Origin: Platerodrilus igneus
Lineage: Eukaryota > Arthropoda > Insecta > Coleoptera > Lycidae
DNA length: 64,000 nt
Direction of reading: 5' to 3'
Assembly: GCA_036346225.1 (NCBI GenBank)
Contig: JARFIW010000836.1
Span: 1,922,001-1,986,000, forward strand
The first letter of the stretch is position 1, and the number at the start of each line of letters is the position of its first letter. This document shows, piece after piece, positions 13,230-24,544 of this stretch. Below the pieces are notes generated by a model. It saw nothing but the letters and a program-made list of their open reading frames with translations, did no database searches and was not told the DNA's origin. The position numbers and the translations under genes are program-made.

Positions 13230-16196
13230 AAGTCTTATATTCCACTTTCCCTGAGGAATACCTTTATCATCTTCTAATTCATAAGTATTTATTCCTAATT
13301 TCTTTTTGATGACATATGGTCCTGAAAATTTTTTATCTAAAATTTTGCTGAATAATTTTTACTTTTATCAGATAATTTATATGTCTTTTTGCAGACTAGC
13401 TGACCTTCCTGTAATTGTACTGGTCTGTGCCTAAGATTATACGAATGTGTTGCTTTTATATGAGCCATTTTTAATTGTTTTTCAACAAAGTTATGAATTT
13501 CTTGTAATTTACGAGCTTTTTCATTAGTTAAAATTTCATTCGTTTCATTTATTTTGTTAATATCTTCCTTGCTATGCGGATCTGATTAATCTAATGTTTC
13601 AGTATTTGTAGTTAAATAGCATTTTTTCCTCATTAATTTAAAATAGTTACCATCTGTACTCATTTCGTTATCAAAATTTACAAAATAGGGTGAATTTTTT
13701 GTAACTTCGGACTTAGCTGTTCTAATAACACAACCAAGTTTAGGTAGGTTAATATCCCAATGTTTTTGGTTATCATTTATATATGAGCGTATCATAGTTT
13801 TAATTACTCTATTATACCTTTCAGTAAAAATTGGCGAAGGATCGTATAATGGATTTGTTAAAAATGTAATATTGTATTCTTTTAAAAGTTTTTGAAATTC
13901 CTTAGATTTGTATTGACCTCCATTATCAGAGCGTAATAATTCAGGAACTCCAAAAAGCATACAAATATTGTCTTCAATTATTTGAGCAACTTTTTTAGCT
14001 GTAGCTGTCCTTAATGGGTAAAGTAAAGTAAATTTACTGAAATAACCTACTATGACTAGTATGAAACGATGACCTGATGTACTTCGGGGGAAGGGTCCCA
14101 TCAGATCTGTAGATATATACTGCCAACATCTTGCAATTTCTGGTTTTGATCCCATTTCACCTGCAATCTTCTTCTGTTCAGGTTTTTATTCTGCACAAAT
14201 ACGACATTTGCGAATATAGTTGGTTACGTCTGACTTAAGTTTTAGCCAAAAATATTTAGAAAGAATTTTATGATGTTTTATAAATACCTAAATGACCAGA
14301 TATCGGATCATTATGCGATTCGTATAAAATGTTTAATCTTTCAGGTTTTGGAATGACTATTTTCCATTTATCAAAAGGTTCATAAAATGCATTATCATTT
14401 ACGTATTTATAAAGAATATTATCTTCGTCGACTTTCCATTTACCATAACGAAGTGGATGTTTTCTTACTTCATCACACATTTTGATGTACCAAGGACATT
14501 TACTGATAAATACTGATAAATAACAAATCACACGAGTTTTACCTGCGAATTCTTGTGTAAGAACTGCTCCTAAGCCATAACTGCTTGTGTCACAATGTAA
14601 TGTATACGGTTTTTCAAAGTTAGGACATGATAGTATTGGTGTAGAAATTAATTTGTTCTTGACATTATCAAAAGCTATTTGACATTCAGTTGTCCATTTA
14701 AATTTAGAATTTTTCTTTGTTAAATTTGTTAGTGGAGTTATAATAGATGATAGATCGGGAATAAATCGTCGATAATAAGATACCATTCCTAAAAATGATC
14801 GAACCTGTTTAGGAGTTTTTGGCATTGCCATTTCTACAATTGCACCAACCTTTTCTGGGTCAACTGATAAACCAGCTCTGTTTATTACATATCCTACAAA
14901 TTTCAATTCGCTTCTGCAAAAATAACATTTTTCCCTGTTTAGAATTAAATTTGCCTGTATAAGTCTGTGAAAGACTTCTTTTAGGATTTTTATATGTGTT
15001 GAAAAATCTTCTGTTACAATTATCAAATCGTCCAAATATTTAAATACAAATGGTTCCAATTCTGGACAAAATACTTTATCGATTAATGATTGAAATGATG
15101 CGGGTGCATTGGTAAGACCAAATGCAAGTCTGTTGAATTGAAAATGTCCACGTCCTGGTATTGAAAATGCAATGTATTGTTTCAAATTTTCTTCCATTTT
15201 CACCTGATAGTAAGCTTTAGTGATATCCAATGTTGTTATGTATTTGGCATTGACCATTTTATCTAAAATTGAATTTATTAATGGTAAGCGGTATGCCTAT
15301 TTCTCTGTGACTGCGTTTAATTTTCGGTAATCAACGCATAGTCTGTATGAACCATCGCTTTTCGAAATCATAATAATTGGCGAATTCCACGGGCTTTCAC
15401 TTTTTTCAATTACTCCAAGTCCTAACATTTTTGTTATTTCTTCATCAATTTTTTCTTGCATTAGCGGACTAACAGGATAATATCTAGAGCGTATCGGTGG
15501 ACTATTTGTCTTTATCACGTGTTCTATTAAAGGCGTACAACCTAGTCGAATATTTTTTATATTTTCAAAATAGTTATTTACTACGTGATTTAATTCTTGT
15601 CGTTGTTCAGATGTTAAATTGTCTGCTGTTTGAATAGAAGATAATTGTAAGGAATTAGAATCTTCAATTCCAAAATACCATTCGCCTTTGCGTAAATCAG
15701 GGATTATTCCCATTTTTATCCAGAAAAATGTTCCTAATACTATACTGTGTCGTATCTGAGGTACAACATAACAGTCAAAAATATGAATTTTGTCCTGTAA
15801 TCTAATAGGTACAGTCATATAACCTATGCATTCTAATGAAACATTATTAGCTACTATGCATGTTGAGTTTTCTATTTTATTTAGTTTAATTCCTATGTTT
15901 AGTAGTAGTTTATAACCTTTGTCCCCTAGAAAAATTTTATTTGCACCAGAATCTAATAGACCATTTAGTTTAATGTTGTAGATAGAAATTGTTATATGCG
16001 GACATTCATTTTGAGATGCTTGTGACAACATATATGATAATACAAGTTTGCTATATTTAATATAAAAATTGATTTCTTCTTGAGAGCAAGAGTTTTCATT
16101 ATTAATGTTAGGATAGACCGTATTGTTATTTAATTCAGGAACTTGATCACGATCTAAAATCTGTTCCTGTTGGAGTTTTCTGAAGGCATTGTGCAA
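13230..16196 (-). pseudogene. gypsy Pol: protease, reverse transcriptase, shortened RNase H, integrase
   Basis: Domain order is protease, RT, RNase H, integrase, which defines Ty3/gypsy. Protease has LLDSGANKIF (about 15942-15956). RT has SYRLCVDYRKLNAV, FNRLAFGLTNAPASFQ and the catalytic YLDD (15027-15038). RNase H begins YTLHCDTSSYGLGAVLTQ but jumps from VICYLSVFISK straight to HPLRYGKWKVDEDN, so most of the domain is missing by an in-frame deletion. Integrase has STDLMGPF, RSDNGGQYKSKEF and TERYNR with 34 residues between the second Asp and the Glu (intact DD35E). Its C-terminal part reads NLRHRPVQLQEGQLV near 13400. Stops lie near 15293, 14265 and 14190. The TAG at 15293 is the only break in RT. 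Confidence 0.92.
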
Positions 16197-18062
16197 TTTC
16201 GTGCGAAGTGATTAATGCCTTGACATCTGTAGCAAATAATATCTCGATTCTTTTGACGATTTGTAGTTTCTAATGTGGAAGGGTAGTTTTGAATCGATTG
16301 GGGTTGATTATCATAGTTGGAATAATTTCTTGAACTATTATTTATGTTTGACGGGTGTGTATTCGAACTAAAATGTCTATCTTGATATTGACTCCTATAA
16401 TATCTATCATGAGAATAGTCTCTATTTCTATTGTGAGAATAATTCCTATCACGAGAATGGCTTCTATTACGATAACGAGAATACTTTCCATTACGATCGT
16501 ATGAAAAATTTCGTTCTCGCGAGTAACTTCTATTTCTATAACCAGAAAAATCTCTATTTGGGTTGTTCGTATTACTTTGACCGATTTCAATATTATTTAA
16601 TCTGTGCTTATTGTTCCTACTAACCCTGTCTACATCTCTGTTTCTACTTCTGTGGCTGTCTCTTTTCTTTCCTGATGTGTAATTTCCTTCACTGCTGTAA
16701 TTACTATCCCTAGAGTTGCAACTATTATCCCTACTTCTACTTTTATTTTTGCGGTTCATTTCATAGTTATTCCTACCTTCTATACTTCTTCGTCTACTAT
16801 TGTGATGTTTTCTATTGTCATAGTCATTTTTATAGCTATCGGGATTACTTTCAGTGGGTTTCGAAAATGATACACTTCTAGTAAATTCTAAATTATCAAG
16901 TTTCTTCCTGATACCTTTATCTTCATGGTAGGCTAAATCCGTTTCTACAGAGTGTTTACTTAAGTTGGTGGTACAGTCTTGAATATTTTTACGGTTGTCT
17001 TCCAATTTACGACAGATTTCAATTAAATGATCAACTGATTGAATATCTATTAACACAAGATGGTTTTGGTAAAAAGGTAAGATGTTTCTTTTTATAATTC
17101 TTAATTTTACTGATTGATCTACCGAAACAGTTAGTCTACTAAATAAATTATTCATGTATGCAACATAAATAGCGATACTTTCTTTATCTCCTTGAGTTTT
17201 AGATTTGATTTGTTTCCAAATACGTCCATTAAAATCTCGAGGTAGAAATTCATCTCTGAATAGGTCACATAAAGTGTTCCAGTCAGATATTTTGTCTTTA
17301 AGTGATCGGAAGTAAATAAGAGCTTTGCCTTCAAAAAGTTCTACTGCGCTTCGAAATAGCTGTTGGTGAGTGATTCCTCTAGATTCACGTAATTCATTTA
17401 CTTTGACTAAAAAAGCATTTAAACCAAGTGCGTCAGATTCACCATTAAATTTTAATCCCCAGTCATATATTAAATTTATTGTTTATATTTAGATTTTCCA
17501 TTTGTTGTGTTGTTTGAACAACTGCATTAGATGTTGTTAAATATGTTTCACCAGCATTGAGTGTTTCTCTAGACGTTTGGTTGGGAGTTGAAGTTTTAGT
17601 TTGTTCAGCCATATTTGTTTGAAAGACAATATCTAAAGGATTGTCAATTTTAGTTTTTGTTGCTAGTTCAGCATTTTTAATTTCAAAATCATTAGGGTAT
17701 TTAATAGCGCTTGATAATAACAGAGATCTTAGTTCCAATTCTGTTTCGTCTGAAGTTTGTATATGTTCAAGTCTACCTAATAGGTGAGTAAGCCTAGCCT
17801 GAATTTTCCTAACAACTGAATATGTAAATTCTTCAGTTAAAAATTGTTTTATTTCTTCAAGTTTGGTTTTACAAATTGATAGTTCATCATTTGATTTAAA
17901 GGAATATTTGCTTTTAAAATTATGACCTTCTTATTCCAATTGCAGCAATTGCTTCAGAGCAGATGCTAATTCTCTAACAGTACCTTGAGGTTTAGCTCCT
18001 CTAACAGTAATTTCATACTATAATTCTTCTTTATTTAATCTATCGGTGTGTAATTTTGACAT
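16154..18062 (-). pseudogene. gypsy Gag polyprotein, interrupted
   Basis: Starts MSKLHTDRLNKEEL (ATG at 18062) and runs in pieces through 17463-17738 (an open segment containing ELRSLLLSSAIKYP) and 17152-17334 to the long open segment 16154-17155. The last segment is extremely rich in Arg, Ser, Asn and Tyr (RNRSYSRERNFS-type repeats). It ends with one zinc knuckle CYRCQGINHFARNC (16193-16234, CX2CX4HX4C), the nucleocapsid RNA-binding finger. A few stops and frameshifts separate the pieces (stop near 18019; shifts near 17450 and 17150). It precedes pol on the same strand and overlaps the protease frame by about 40 bp, a usual gag-pol arrangement. Confidence 0.85.
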
Positions 18063-18231
18063 TTTGAGTAATATTATTAACTTGAATATTATATTTGAAA
18101 ATATAGTACACTTTTACTAATTTATGATAATTCGTATGTTATCGTATGTTTATAATTATTATTGACTCGGTATTTAAGATACATGGGTAAGTTTTATTTT
18201 ATAACGGTTTATTTTTTTGGTTGACGTTTTT

Positions 18232-18315
18232 TGTTGGGTTCCAAAATTTATTATTTTACTAAATTTTGAAGGGTTTCTCTTTTGGTTGGAGGGTTTTTTG
18301 TTGGGCGCCAAATTT
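18232..18315 (-). promoter_or_regulatory. candidate primer-binding site of the gypsy element, duplicated
   Basis: On the minus strand TTGGCGCCCAACAAAAAAC occurs at about 18293-18311 and a near copy TTGGAACCCAACAAAAAAC at about 18235-18253. TGGCGCCCAAC is the form of a site complementary to a tRNA-Lys 3' end and lies about 240 bp before the gag ATG at 18062, a normal leader length. Alternatively, read on the plus strand, it is TGTTGGGCGCC, similar to the start of the LTRs at 40 and 45 kb. Confidence 0.5.
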
Positions 18316-19737
18316 ATTACGTTATATTTTTTCCAAACACAATTTATCGTGCTTTTTTCGTACTGCTTCTATTACGCTATAATATATAAATATAGACATG
18401 AGTAACGTAATTTAACTATTTATACACTTTGTATAGGGGATAAGACTTACTATGCCACCACAGAGTATGGGACTAAATCCAGCAAACTTACCCGTTGCAT
18501 TATAACTGAATAAGTGTTACTTCAATTATCCAATATACTCGACAAGTAAATATAACAATGTATCCACAATTCTAAGTGTACGATAATTAATGGCAGAAGA
18601 TAATCCACAAATAAATCAATCTAACACAATGATCTCTATCGTAAAATCTTCCCAGTTACTGTTTGTACATTTACAAATAGAAATAAATGCATGACATAAT
18701 TAAACGTAATTTTGTTTACTTGTTCTTAATACAAATTTTAAGGAAGTCCTTTCCTTGTCTCACTTTAAGCAATTGCTCGAAGCTCACAATTTACATATAA
18801 ATCACACATAATATATATAGATCAATTCGTTTCCGTTTTAAATAAACAAGAATGATAATAATACTTAAGCTAATTTAATATTCCCCTGAATCCCAATTTA
18901 ACTTCAACAAAAATAAGGTAATTTACGGGTTAGAGATCCACACTCTAATCTACTAATCCTAATTATTTATACTCATCTAGATACATATGGAGCTTGTCGA
19001 TAATAATACAGGACGGCCCGCCATCAGCATCCTTAACTGTTTCTGCAACCACAACTTGCACTCTTTAAACTCCATTCCAAAAGGTGCTTGTCCTGAAGCC
19101 AGTATCTAAGACAGAACAATAAATACATTCAACCATAAGAACTGAGTGTTCCAAATACATGGTTTCTTATCGTACAACATATACCCAAGACAGAGACAAA
19201 ACTCCAAGCAAAAATGAAAATAAAAATCCTGGAAACCAGTATGAAAGAAATACATAACAAATAATGCACGCTACCATGTGCTACCAAATAAACAAGGTTG
19301 AATATAAGATCCAGCTCAACTGTTCAAAAAATATTCTAATCTTCAGAAATATTCTTTCTGTTTATGCAAGGCGATAAATTCAATATTTTGGATGACTTTC
19401 TTTTACTATGATATAGTCAGAAAATTCACACTAGCATACACCATGCTTTAACCAAGCTGTTCACAAAGCAAAACAAAAAAGAAGTACATTCTCAGATAAT
19501 CAAAATCAAATCAGGAATGCAATATAAAGAAATTAAATTTCAATAATTAAAAATCAATACGACAGGGCAGCATTTCACATGCTAAACAATTAATAACATT
19601 GAGTAACTCCAATTTTTTAAAAACAAAAGAATTCTTGTTAGGTACATGTAACAATTCAATAGACATTTAAAATCAATTTCATGATATATCCCTTTTATTT
19701 TAAGATATATTTATTAAAATGTAGTATATTCAAGTTA

Positions 19738-20078
19738 TGAATAACTACCAATTCACTGAATGCAAACCTGCATTTATTCTTCTAAATTAATCAACACATC
19801 AAAACTGCCAACTTATTTTCTTAGTGGATAATAATCAATAATAGATATTATTTCAATTAAGATGAAGTTTCAAAACAACAAATTACTAAATTAATTCAAT
19901 TGGTCAGAATAAAAGTTATTGTAATTGATATTGTTTATATTTTCAAATAAGAAATAGACAATTAAAAATTTATAATACCAGAGCCAAAATGAATTAAGTT
20001 TTTGTAAATAACATGTGTGTAAGATAAGTGTTTGCAATAAAATTAATTTGAAGTGTAATGAAAATTTAAACCGTAACA
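19738..20078 (-). repeat. upstream LTR of the gypsy element (region shared with the downstream LTR)
   Basis: 341 bp shared with 12729-13069 at about 96 percent identity by eye, with TG...CA ends. The sequence just inside it shows no primer-binding site starting TGG. The true LTR may therefore continue to about 18312, where a PBS-like sequence is found. Confidence 0.85.
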
Positions 20079-20082
20079 CAAT

Positions 20083-20131
20083 GTCAAAACTAAAGGACAC
20101 AAGCTCGTAAATATGATTATAAAAATTAACA
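20083..20131 (-). repeat. right part (U3 start) of the BEL-type LTR split by the gypsy insertion
   Basis: On the minus strand begins TGTTAATTTTTATAATC and runs on through ACGAGCTTG and CCTTTAG, matching the start of the BEL LTR at 2260-2214 over about 50 bp. It is interrupted at 20082 by the gypsy element. No BEL coding sequence flanks it, so it looks like a former solo LTR. Confidence 0.7.
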
Positions 20132-20404
20132 TATATAATGTGGGAATCGTTTAAAGAAATTAAATCACGAAATGAATTGTAAAATCGAATGTGCCATAAG
20201 AACAATTGGTATTAGTCAGATTTATTTCATTACAAACATAGGGTATAAATTAGGCATCATGTTAAAAAAGGTTAGTTTCTATCCTAAATTTATTATTATA
20301 AAGACAGTAAATTCTGCACTAATACTAACCTGACTGAAATATTTTGTTTTTCAGATCTTACTTCAAGATATCATATAATAAACAGTTAGGCAATTAACAA
20401 GAAA

Positions 20405-21358
20405 TCCTCCCATGTGGTTGGTTATCCATTGGGCGCGTCTCCAAGTGGCGGATAGGAGAAAGTCCAGAATATATGACCGAGGGATTGGCTATCTACTCTG
20501 GGAAGGATCGTGATAAGCTTATCTCTTTCAGTGACCCAGTGCCTGAGTGCTATAAGACCCACAACATGGTGGAGAACAAGAGACTGTGCTAGAGCGAGAT
20601 AAAATCCGACCCCTAGCCAAGTGAAAACGATCCTGCAGACCAAACCCTTCAGCCCAAGCTGTAGTTTCGTGGCTAATGGACCTGCACTGTGATAAACGAA
20701 GCCGGTGGGGCAATTCTGCAACACAGACACACCGCGCCTTCCCTGCTGTCGTGGACATGCCTCACAGGCAAGAGGGTGTGGGGGGTCGTGGCTTAACCGC
20801 TCGGACCAAGAGGACACAATCTCGCTAAAAATCCTAAATCCTGTGGTGTAGGACTGAGCTCAAAGGATGCGTCGCTGGATAGTTGACCACTTTTAATCAG
20901 ACCAAAACTCGGGGAACAGGGTGGCACTCCGTTTTATTCAAGCCTTCCATGCCAACAAGGGACATCTGGCATGGTGACCATTTACACCCCCCTTACTCAT
21001 GGGAACAATTATGAATAATATTGGTACCATAAGTAAAATAGAACATGAAGAGGTGGAACCTGCAATGGGGGACCCCTCAGGTAACCAAAACATATCCATC
21101 GAGGTGGAGCAGACCCGGGATGCAAGTCCGCTTGCAAGACCGGTGTCTGATACACCAGACACAAAGAAAACAATAAAGAAACTTGCAGGCACTAGACTGC
21201 AAGCAAAGAGACTTTCGGGTGCTCAACGTAGGAAGTTGAGGCAAGCCAAGAAAGTTGAAGCTGGGACTTGGACAGAGTCACACTCGTCCACAAAGAAGGT
21301 GCCGGTGCAGAAGGAGAGCGGAGGTAGTAAAATACCTCGTTGCATATTTTTCTTATAA
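20405..21358 (+). mobile_element. GC-rich segment: probable 5' end of a non-LTR retrotransposon
   Basis: An abruptly GC-rich block in AT-rich surroundings. A non-coding part (20405-20998) is followed by an ORF (20999-21358) starting MGTIMNNIGTISKIEHEEVE, rich in charged residues (TRLQAKRLSGAQRRKLRQAKK). Such a GC-rich 5' UTR followed by a basic, low-complexity N-terminus is typical of ORF1 of some insect LINEs. No endonuclease, RT or zinc knuckle remains, so the class is inferred. It stops abruptly near 21340, where AT-rich sequence resumes. Confidence 0.45.
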
Positions 21359-22900
21359 TGAAATGTCATTAAAATTGCGTGATTCTCACATTATAGAGAG
21401 CCATGCTTTAGTATTTGTCACGTTTTTAAAGGCCAACATTTAAGTTTGTCATTACCTTCCTTTGTTATGCATGTCAATGCGCATTCATATCTCTTGCTCG
21501 TGTTCCCACCTGGACATAGAGCTAGTCATTCTTATTAATTCCAGTAGAAAGGTTGTAGAGAAAATATTGTGAGATAAAAACGATATCTGCATCGCTATTT
21601 TTCAAATTGAACAGCGTGATGGTTCGTACTTCGTTAAATTGTTGAATTCAGGATAATGAACTATTACAACCAAATGATTATTACAATTAAATGAAGAAGC
21701 TGTATAAAATCTACATAAAGTAATCAAATTTTTAAATATCCATGAAGTTCCATCCGAGTAAATAGAAGGTTGATTTTGTTGGATTTGTTGTTTGTTCATA
21801 ATTTCTTGTTAAATTCGTACTGCAATTCATAATATTGAAAACATATTAACATCAGGATAAACTACATGTTGAAGAGGTCCTGTCGAAGTTAATCTTCCGA
21901 GTTCAGGTTTGGTCGTGTCTTCTTTTACCGCCGAGTTAAACAGCATGTGTATACATTTGTTTTAGTTTGAACGTTTAATGTTTCACTATGAAAGCCTTTG
22001 GCTACAAAATTAAATATTTTATGTTGACGAATTAATGAAACATTATATTAAATGTTTATGATTTGAATTTATTAGAGTTCTTCTGTGGTTTGATATTTTC
22101 AAACAAATTCATTGTGTTTTGTACTAAAATCCAATATATCTGTGATGCTTGCGTCGATTCACATAATGTAGTTACATCTTTCATGTATAAAAACAAACTT
22201 AATGAATATGCTTTTTGATGACATGTTTGTGCTAAATGATAGTATTGATATTGAATTCATGAAAATTTTATTATTTTCTCTTGTTAAAATTTTAATTACA
22301 AATTGGTTTTGTAAATCAATACCTCAGGTCTGAATATTGGTACATGAATGTAGATTTTAATTATGCTATAAATTTACATTTTTGATATACACTTTAAAAA
22401 TCAATCTAAAAATTAGAACTAAAATTCCACGTCAACATCTTGAAACAAACCTAATGATCTTTTGCAAATAGTTATTGTGAATTTAAATTGGCTAACTATT
22501 AATATAAGTATCCATTTGTCACTGTTTACTGCTACGAATACTAGAATATTAAAAAAAAGGCCTATTATGAAAAAGGTATCGAAGTTATTCAAAACTTGTG
22601 TTTTGAAATTATGAACTATTACTGATATTGAATAGCAAGTCTATAAATCTTCGGATCAAACTCCACATGATAAAAGTTACCTTTATCTTGTAATATTTTT
22701 GAATTGTTTTGAAACACAAATTGTCTTGTATTTGTAATTAATGTTTTTTCTATCAGGTTTTGGTTTTGTATAATTTTTAACATCAAGCATTTGTGCTTTT
22801 CAAAATGTGTTCACGTTGAGGTTTCTGCACTTTCTTTGAAGACATTTTCTAGTTTATATACATCTTCAAAGGTGTAGTGGCGCCTGGTATATCCATTATA

Positions 22901-23185
22901 TTAAACCCCCTCTTTCTCAGCAAACTCTATGGAAGTATATTTCCAAGTTAGCCCAAAGTTTCCGAAAGAACCCCTAAAACGGATAATACTTTTATCTGCT
23001 GCTAACCTTTGAGGAGAGGTCATTCGAATATGAAAGTATATTGTTTCGTACTCATTAAAATTAAAAACCAATTGTGAAATAAGACAGCCTGCTGAATGCA
23101 CCTGTGTTTTTGTAATGTCACGCATGTGAAGGCAATTTTTGTATTTCAAAAGCACTGGGACTTCGTCGTTGGTCTTTGTAAGCAA
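22901..23185 (-). other. unassigned ORF in Iswi intron 4
   Basis: A 94-codon minus-strand ORF with balanced, protein-like composition (MLTKTNDEVPVLLKYKNC at the start, MTSPQRLAADKSIIRFRG in the middle). I do not recognise the family, see no catalytic motif, and the reading is closed by a stop just upstream. It may be a fragment of a decayed mobile element or chance. Confidence 0.25.
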
Positions 23186-23598
23186 TGGTCGAGTTCAATG
23201 CCGTGTATTCCGTTCAAACAATGAATCATTGAACATTAGTGCATCACATTCCAACTCTGCCCCGGGGGCAATATCGCACAAAGATCATCGCCACAACTGA
23301 TGAGTGTTTATGTAATGACAAATTTGTTTCGTTTATATGCATACAATAGTTTTGTAAAGCTCACGCTAATTAACATTTCGTAAATACAGTCCACTCAAGT
23401 TGATTAGATGCGCCAGCTCATGAAAATAGCCTTAATTGTGATACACATACCATAATCAATTTCTCCTATTTTAAAAAGAATATTCTAATACACTGGCAGC
23501 CAATGACCTAAAGTGGTCAACAATCTTAATTGTAATCAAACTGTAACAAATAGGCAGGTCTTTAAAATAGAGCAAGTCACTAAAAAAACAAAAATTAC

Positions 23599-24372
23599 CT
23601 GATACTGCCTCCAGAGGCAATAATCCTCTAAAATATCTAACATCCTTGTCATTTGAGAAAATACAAGAACACGGGAATCCTGTTCTTTTAATTTTGGTAA
23701 TAATTTATCTAATAGTACTAATTTTCCACAATTGTAAACTAAATGTTCCTCGGTGGTGTAAGGTGGTCCTGGTTCAGCACCATCAAATAGATAAGGATGA
23801 TTGGTACATTTTCGTAACTGCATAAGAATGTTTTGTAACCTCATTTTCTCTATTTTTCCTGCACCATTAACAATATCAATATCCTTCAGCAAAACTTTTG
23901 TGTACCATTCTCTTTGCATTTTGCTTAAACCAACATACACCTTAACTTCCTTTTTGGGTTTAAGCTTCTTTTCCACTTCAGATTTCAATCGACGAAGTAA
24001 GAAAGGCTTTAATACTGCATGTAAACGTTCAACTAATTCATTATCACCCAGGCATTGATTTGTATTAAACCAAGCATCAAAATCATCAGCCGAATTAAAT
24101 ACATCTGGCAATAAAAAATTTAAAAGGGCCCACAACTCATGAAGATTGTTTTGAAGAGGTGTTCCGGTCAACAGCAAACGGTTTGTAGTTTTAAATTCAC
24201 GTAAAATTTCAGATAGCTTGGATTTCTCATTTTTAATTCTATGTGCCTCATCTATTACTATGTATCGCCAATTGAACTTCTTAAAAACTGATTTTTCCTT
24301 TATTACCATTTCATATGAAGTAACACAAACATCCCATTCACCTGGCATCATTATATCTCGTATGAAAGCATT
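23599..24372 (-). CDS. Iswi: ISWI ATPase, coding exon 4 (DEAH box to mid-ATPase)
   Basis: 774-bp exon encoding residues 217-474, phase 0 at both ends (TTGTAG acceptor, GTAATT donor). It carries the Walker B box DEAH at residues 257-260, motif [13 protein letters not shown] at 282-291, and the linker and start of the second RecA lobe (the conserved [14 protein letters not shown] stretch and the [17 protein letters not shown] block). The protein is an ATP-driven nucleosome-spacing motor that acts in the nucleus in ISWI-family complexes (ACF, CHRAC and NURF in flies). The sequence is almost collinear with vertebrate SMARCA5, so the choice is ISWI rather than the CHD or SWI2 families. The next intron (1630-23598) is 22 kb. 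Confidence 0.98.
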
Positions 24373-24544
24373 CTACAACAAAATAAAAACTGTGACCACG
24401 AATTGAGATAGCTTATTTAGAACAAAATGGAGATACCATTTATATACTCTTGTATGTTAACCACTTTGTATTAGTCAGTGATGTCAACATATCAACGGAC
24501 AATGCCATTTGGTTCTCAATAAACTAGAACTACTGGTTACTTAC

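Larger units (their letters stand above)
12434..20078 (-). mobile_element. Ty3/gypsy retrotransposon with fold-back left end
   Basis: Minus-strand gag-pol element. The last LTR (12729-13069) and the upstream one (19738-20078) share 341 bp in the same orientation, each beginning TGTTACGGTTTAAATT on the minus strand. A polypurine tract (minus GAGGGAGTGA) sits directly before the downstream LTR at 13070-13079. A third, inverted copy of the LTR start (12434-12726) forms the left end. The whole is flanked by CAAT at 12430-12433 and 20079-20082, so the inverted copy was probably present at integration. A primer-binding-site-like TGGCGCCCAAC near 18300 suggests the upstream LTR may really extend from 20078 to about 18312. 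There is no env gene. Coding regions have few stops, so it is relatively young. Confidence 0.88.
1630..23598 (-). other. Iswi intron 4 (21,969 bp), transposon-filled
   Basis: Bounded by the GTAATT donor next to 23599 and the TTTTAG acceptor next to 1629. The elements inside are listed separately. Parts without a recognisable element are 1630-2000, roughly 3800-4230, 7010-8990 (AT-rich, only short chance ORFs), 20135-20400 and 21360-23598. In the last part only an unassigned minus-strand ORF at 22901-23185 stands out. Confidence 0.9.

Noticed and set aside
20422..20817. Minus-strand ORFs in the GC-rich block
   Set aside because: Overlapping ORFs in several frames are expected from GC-rich sequence; none shows a family motif, and the plausible coding start is on the plus strand at 20999.
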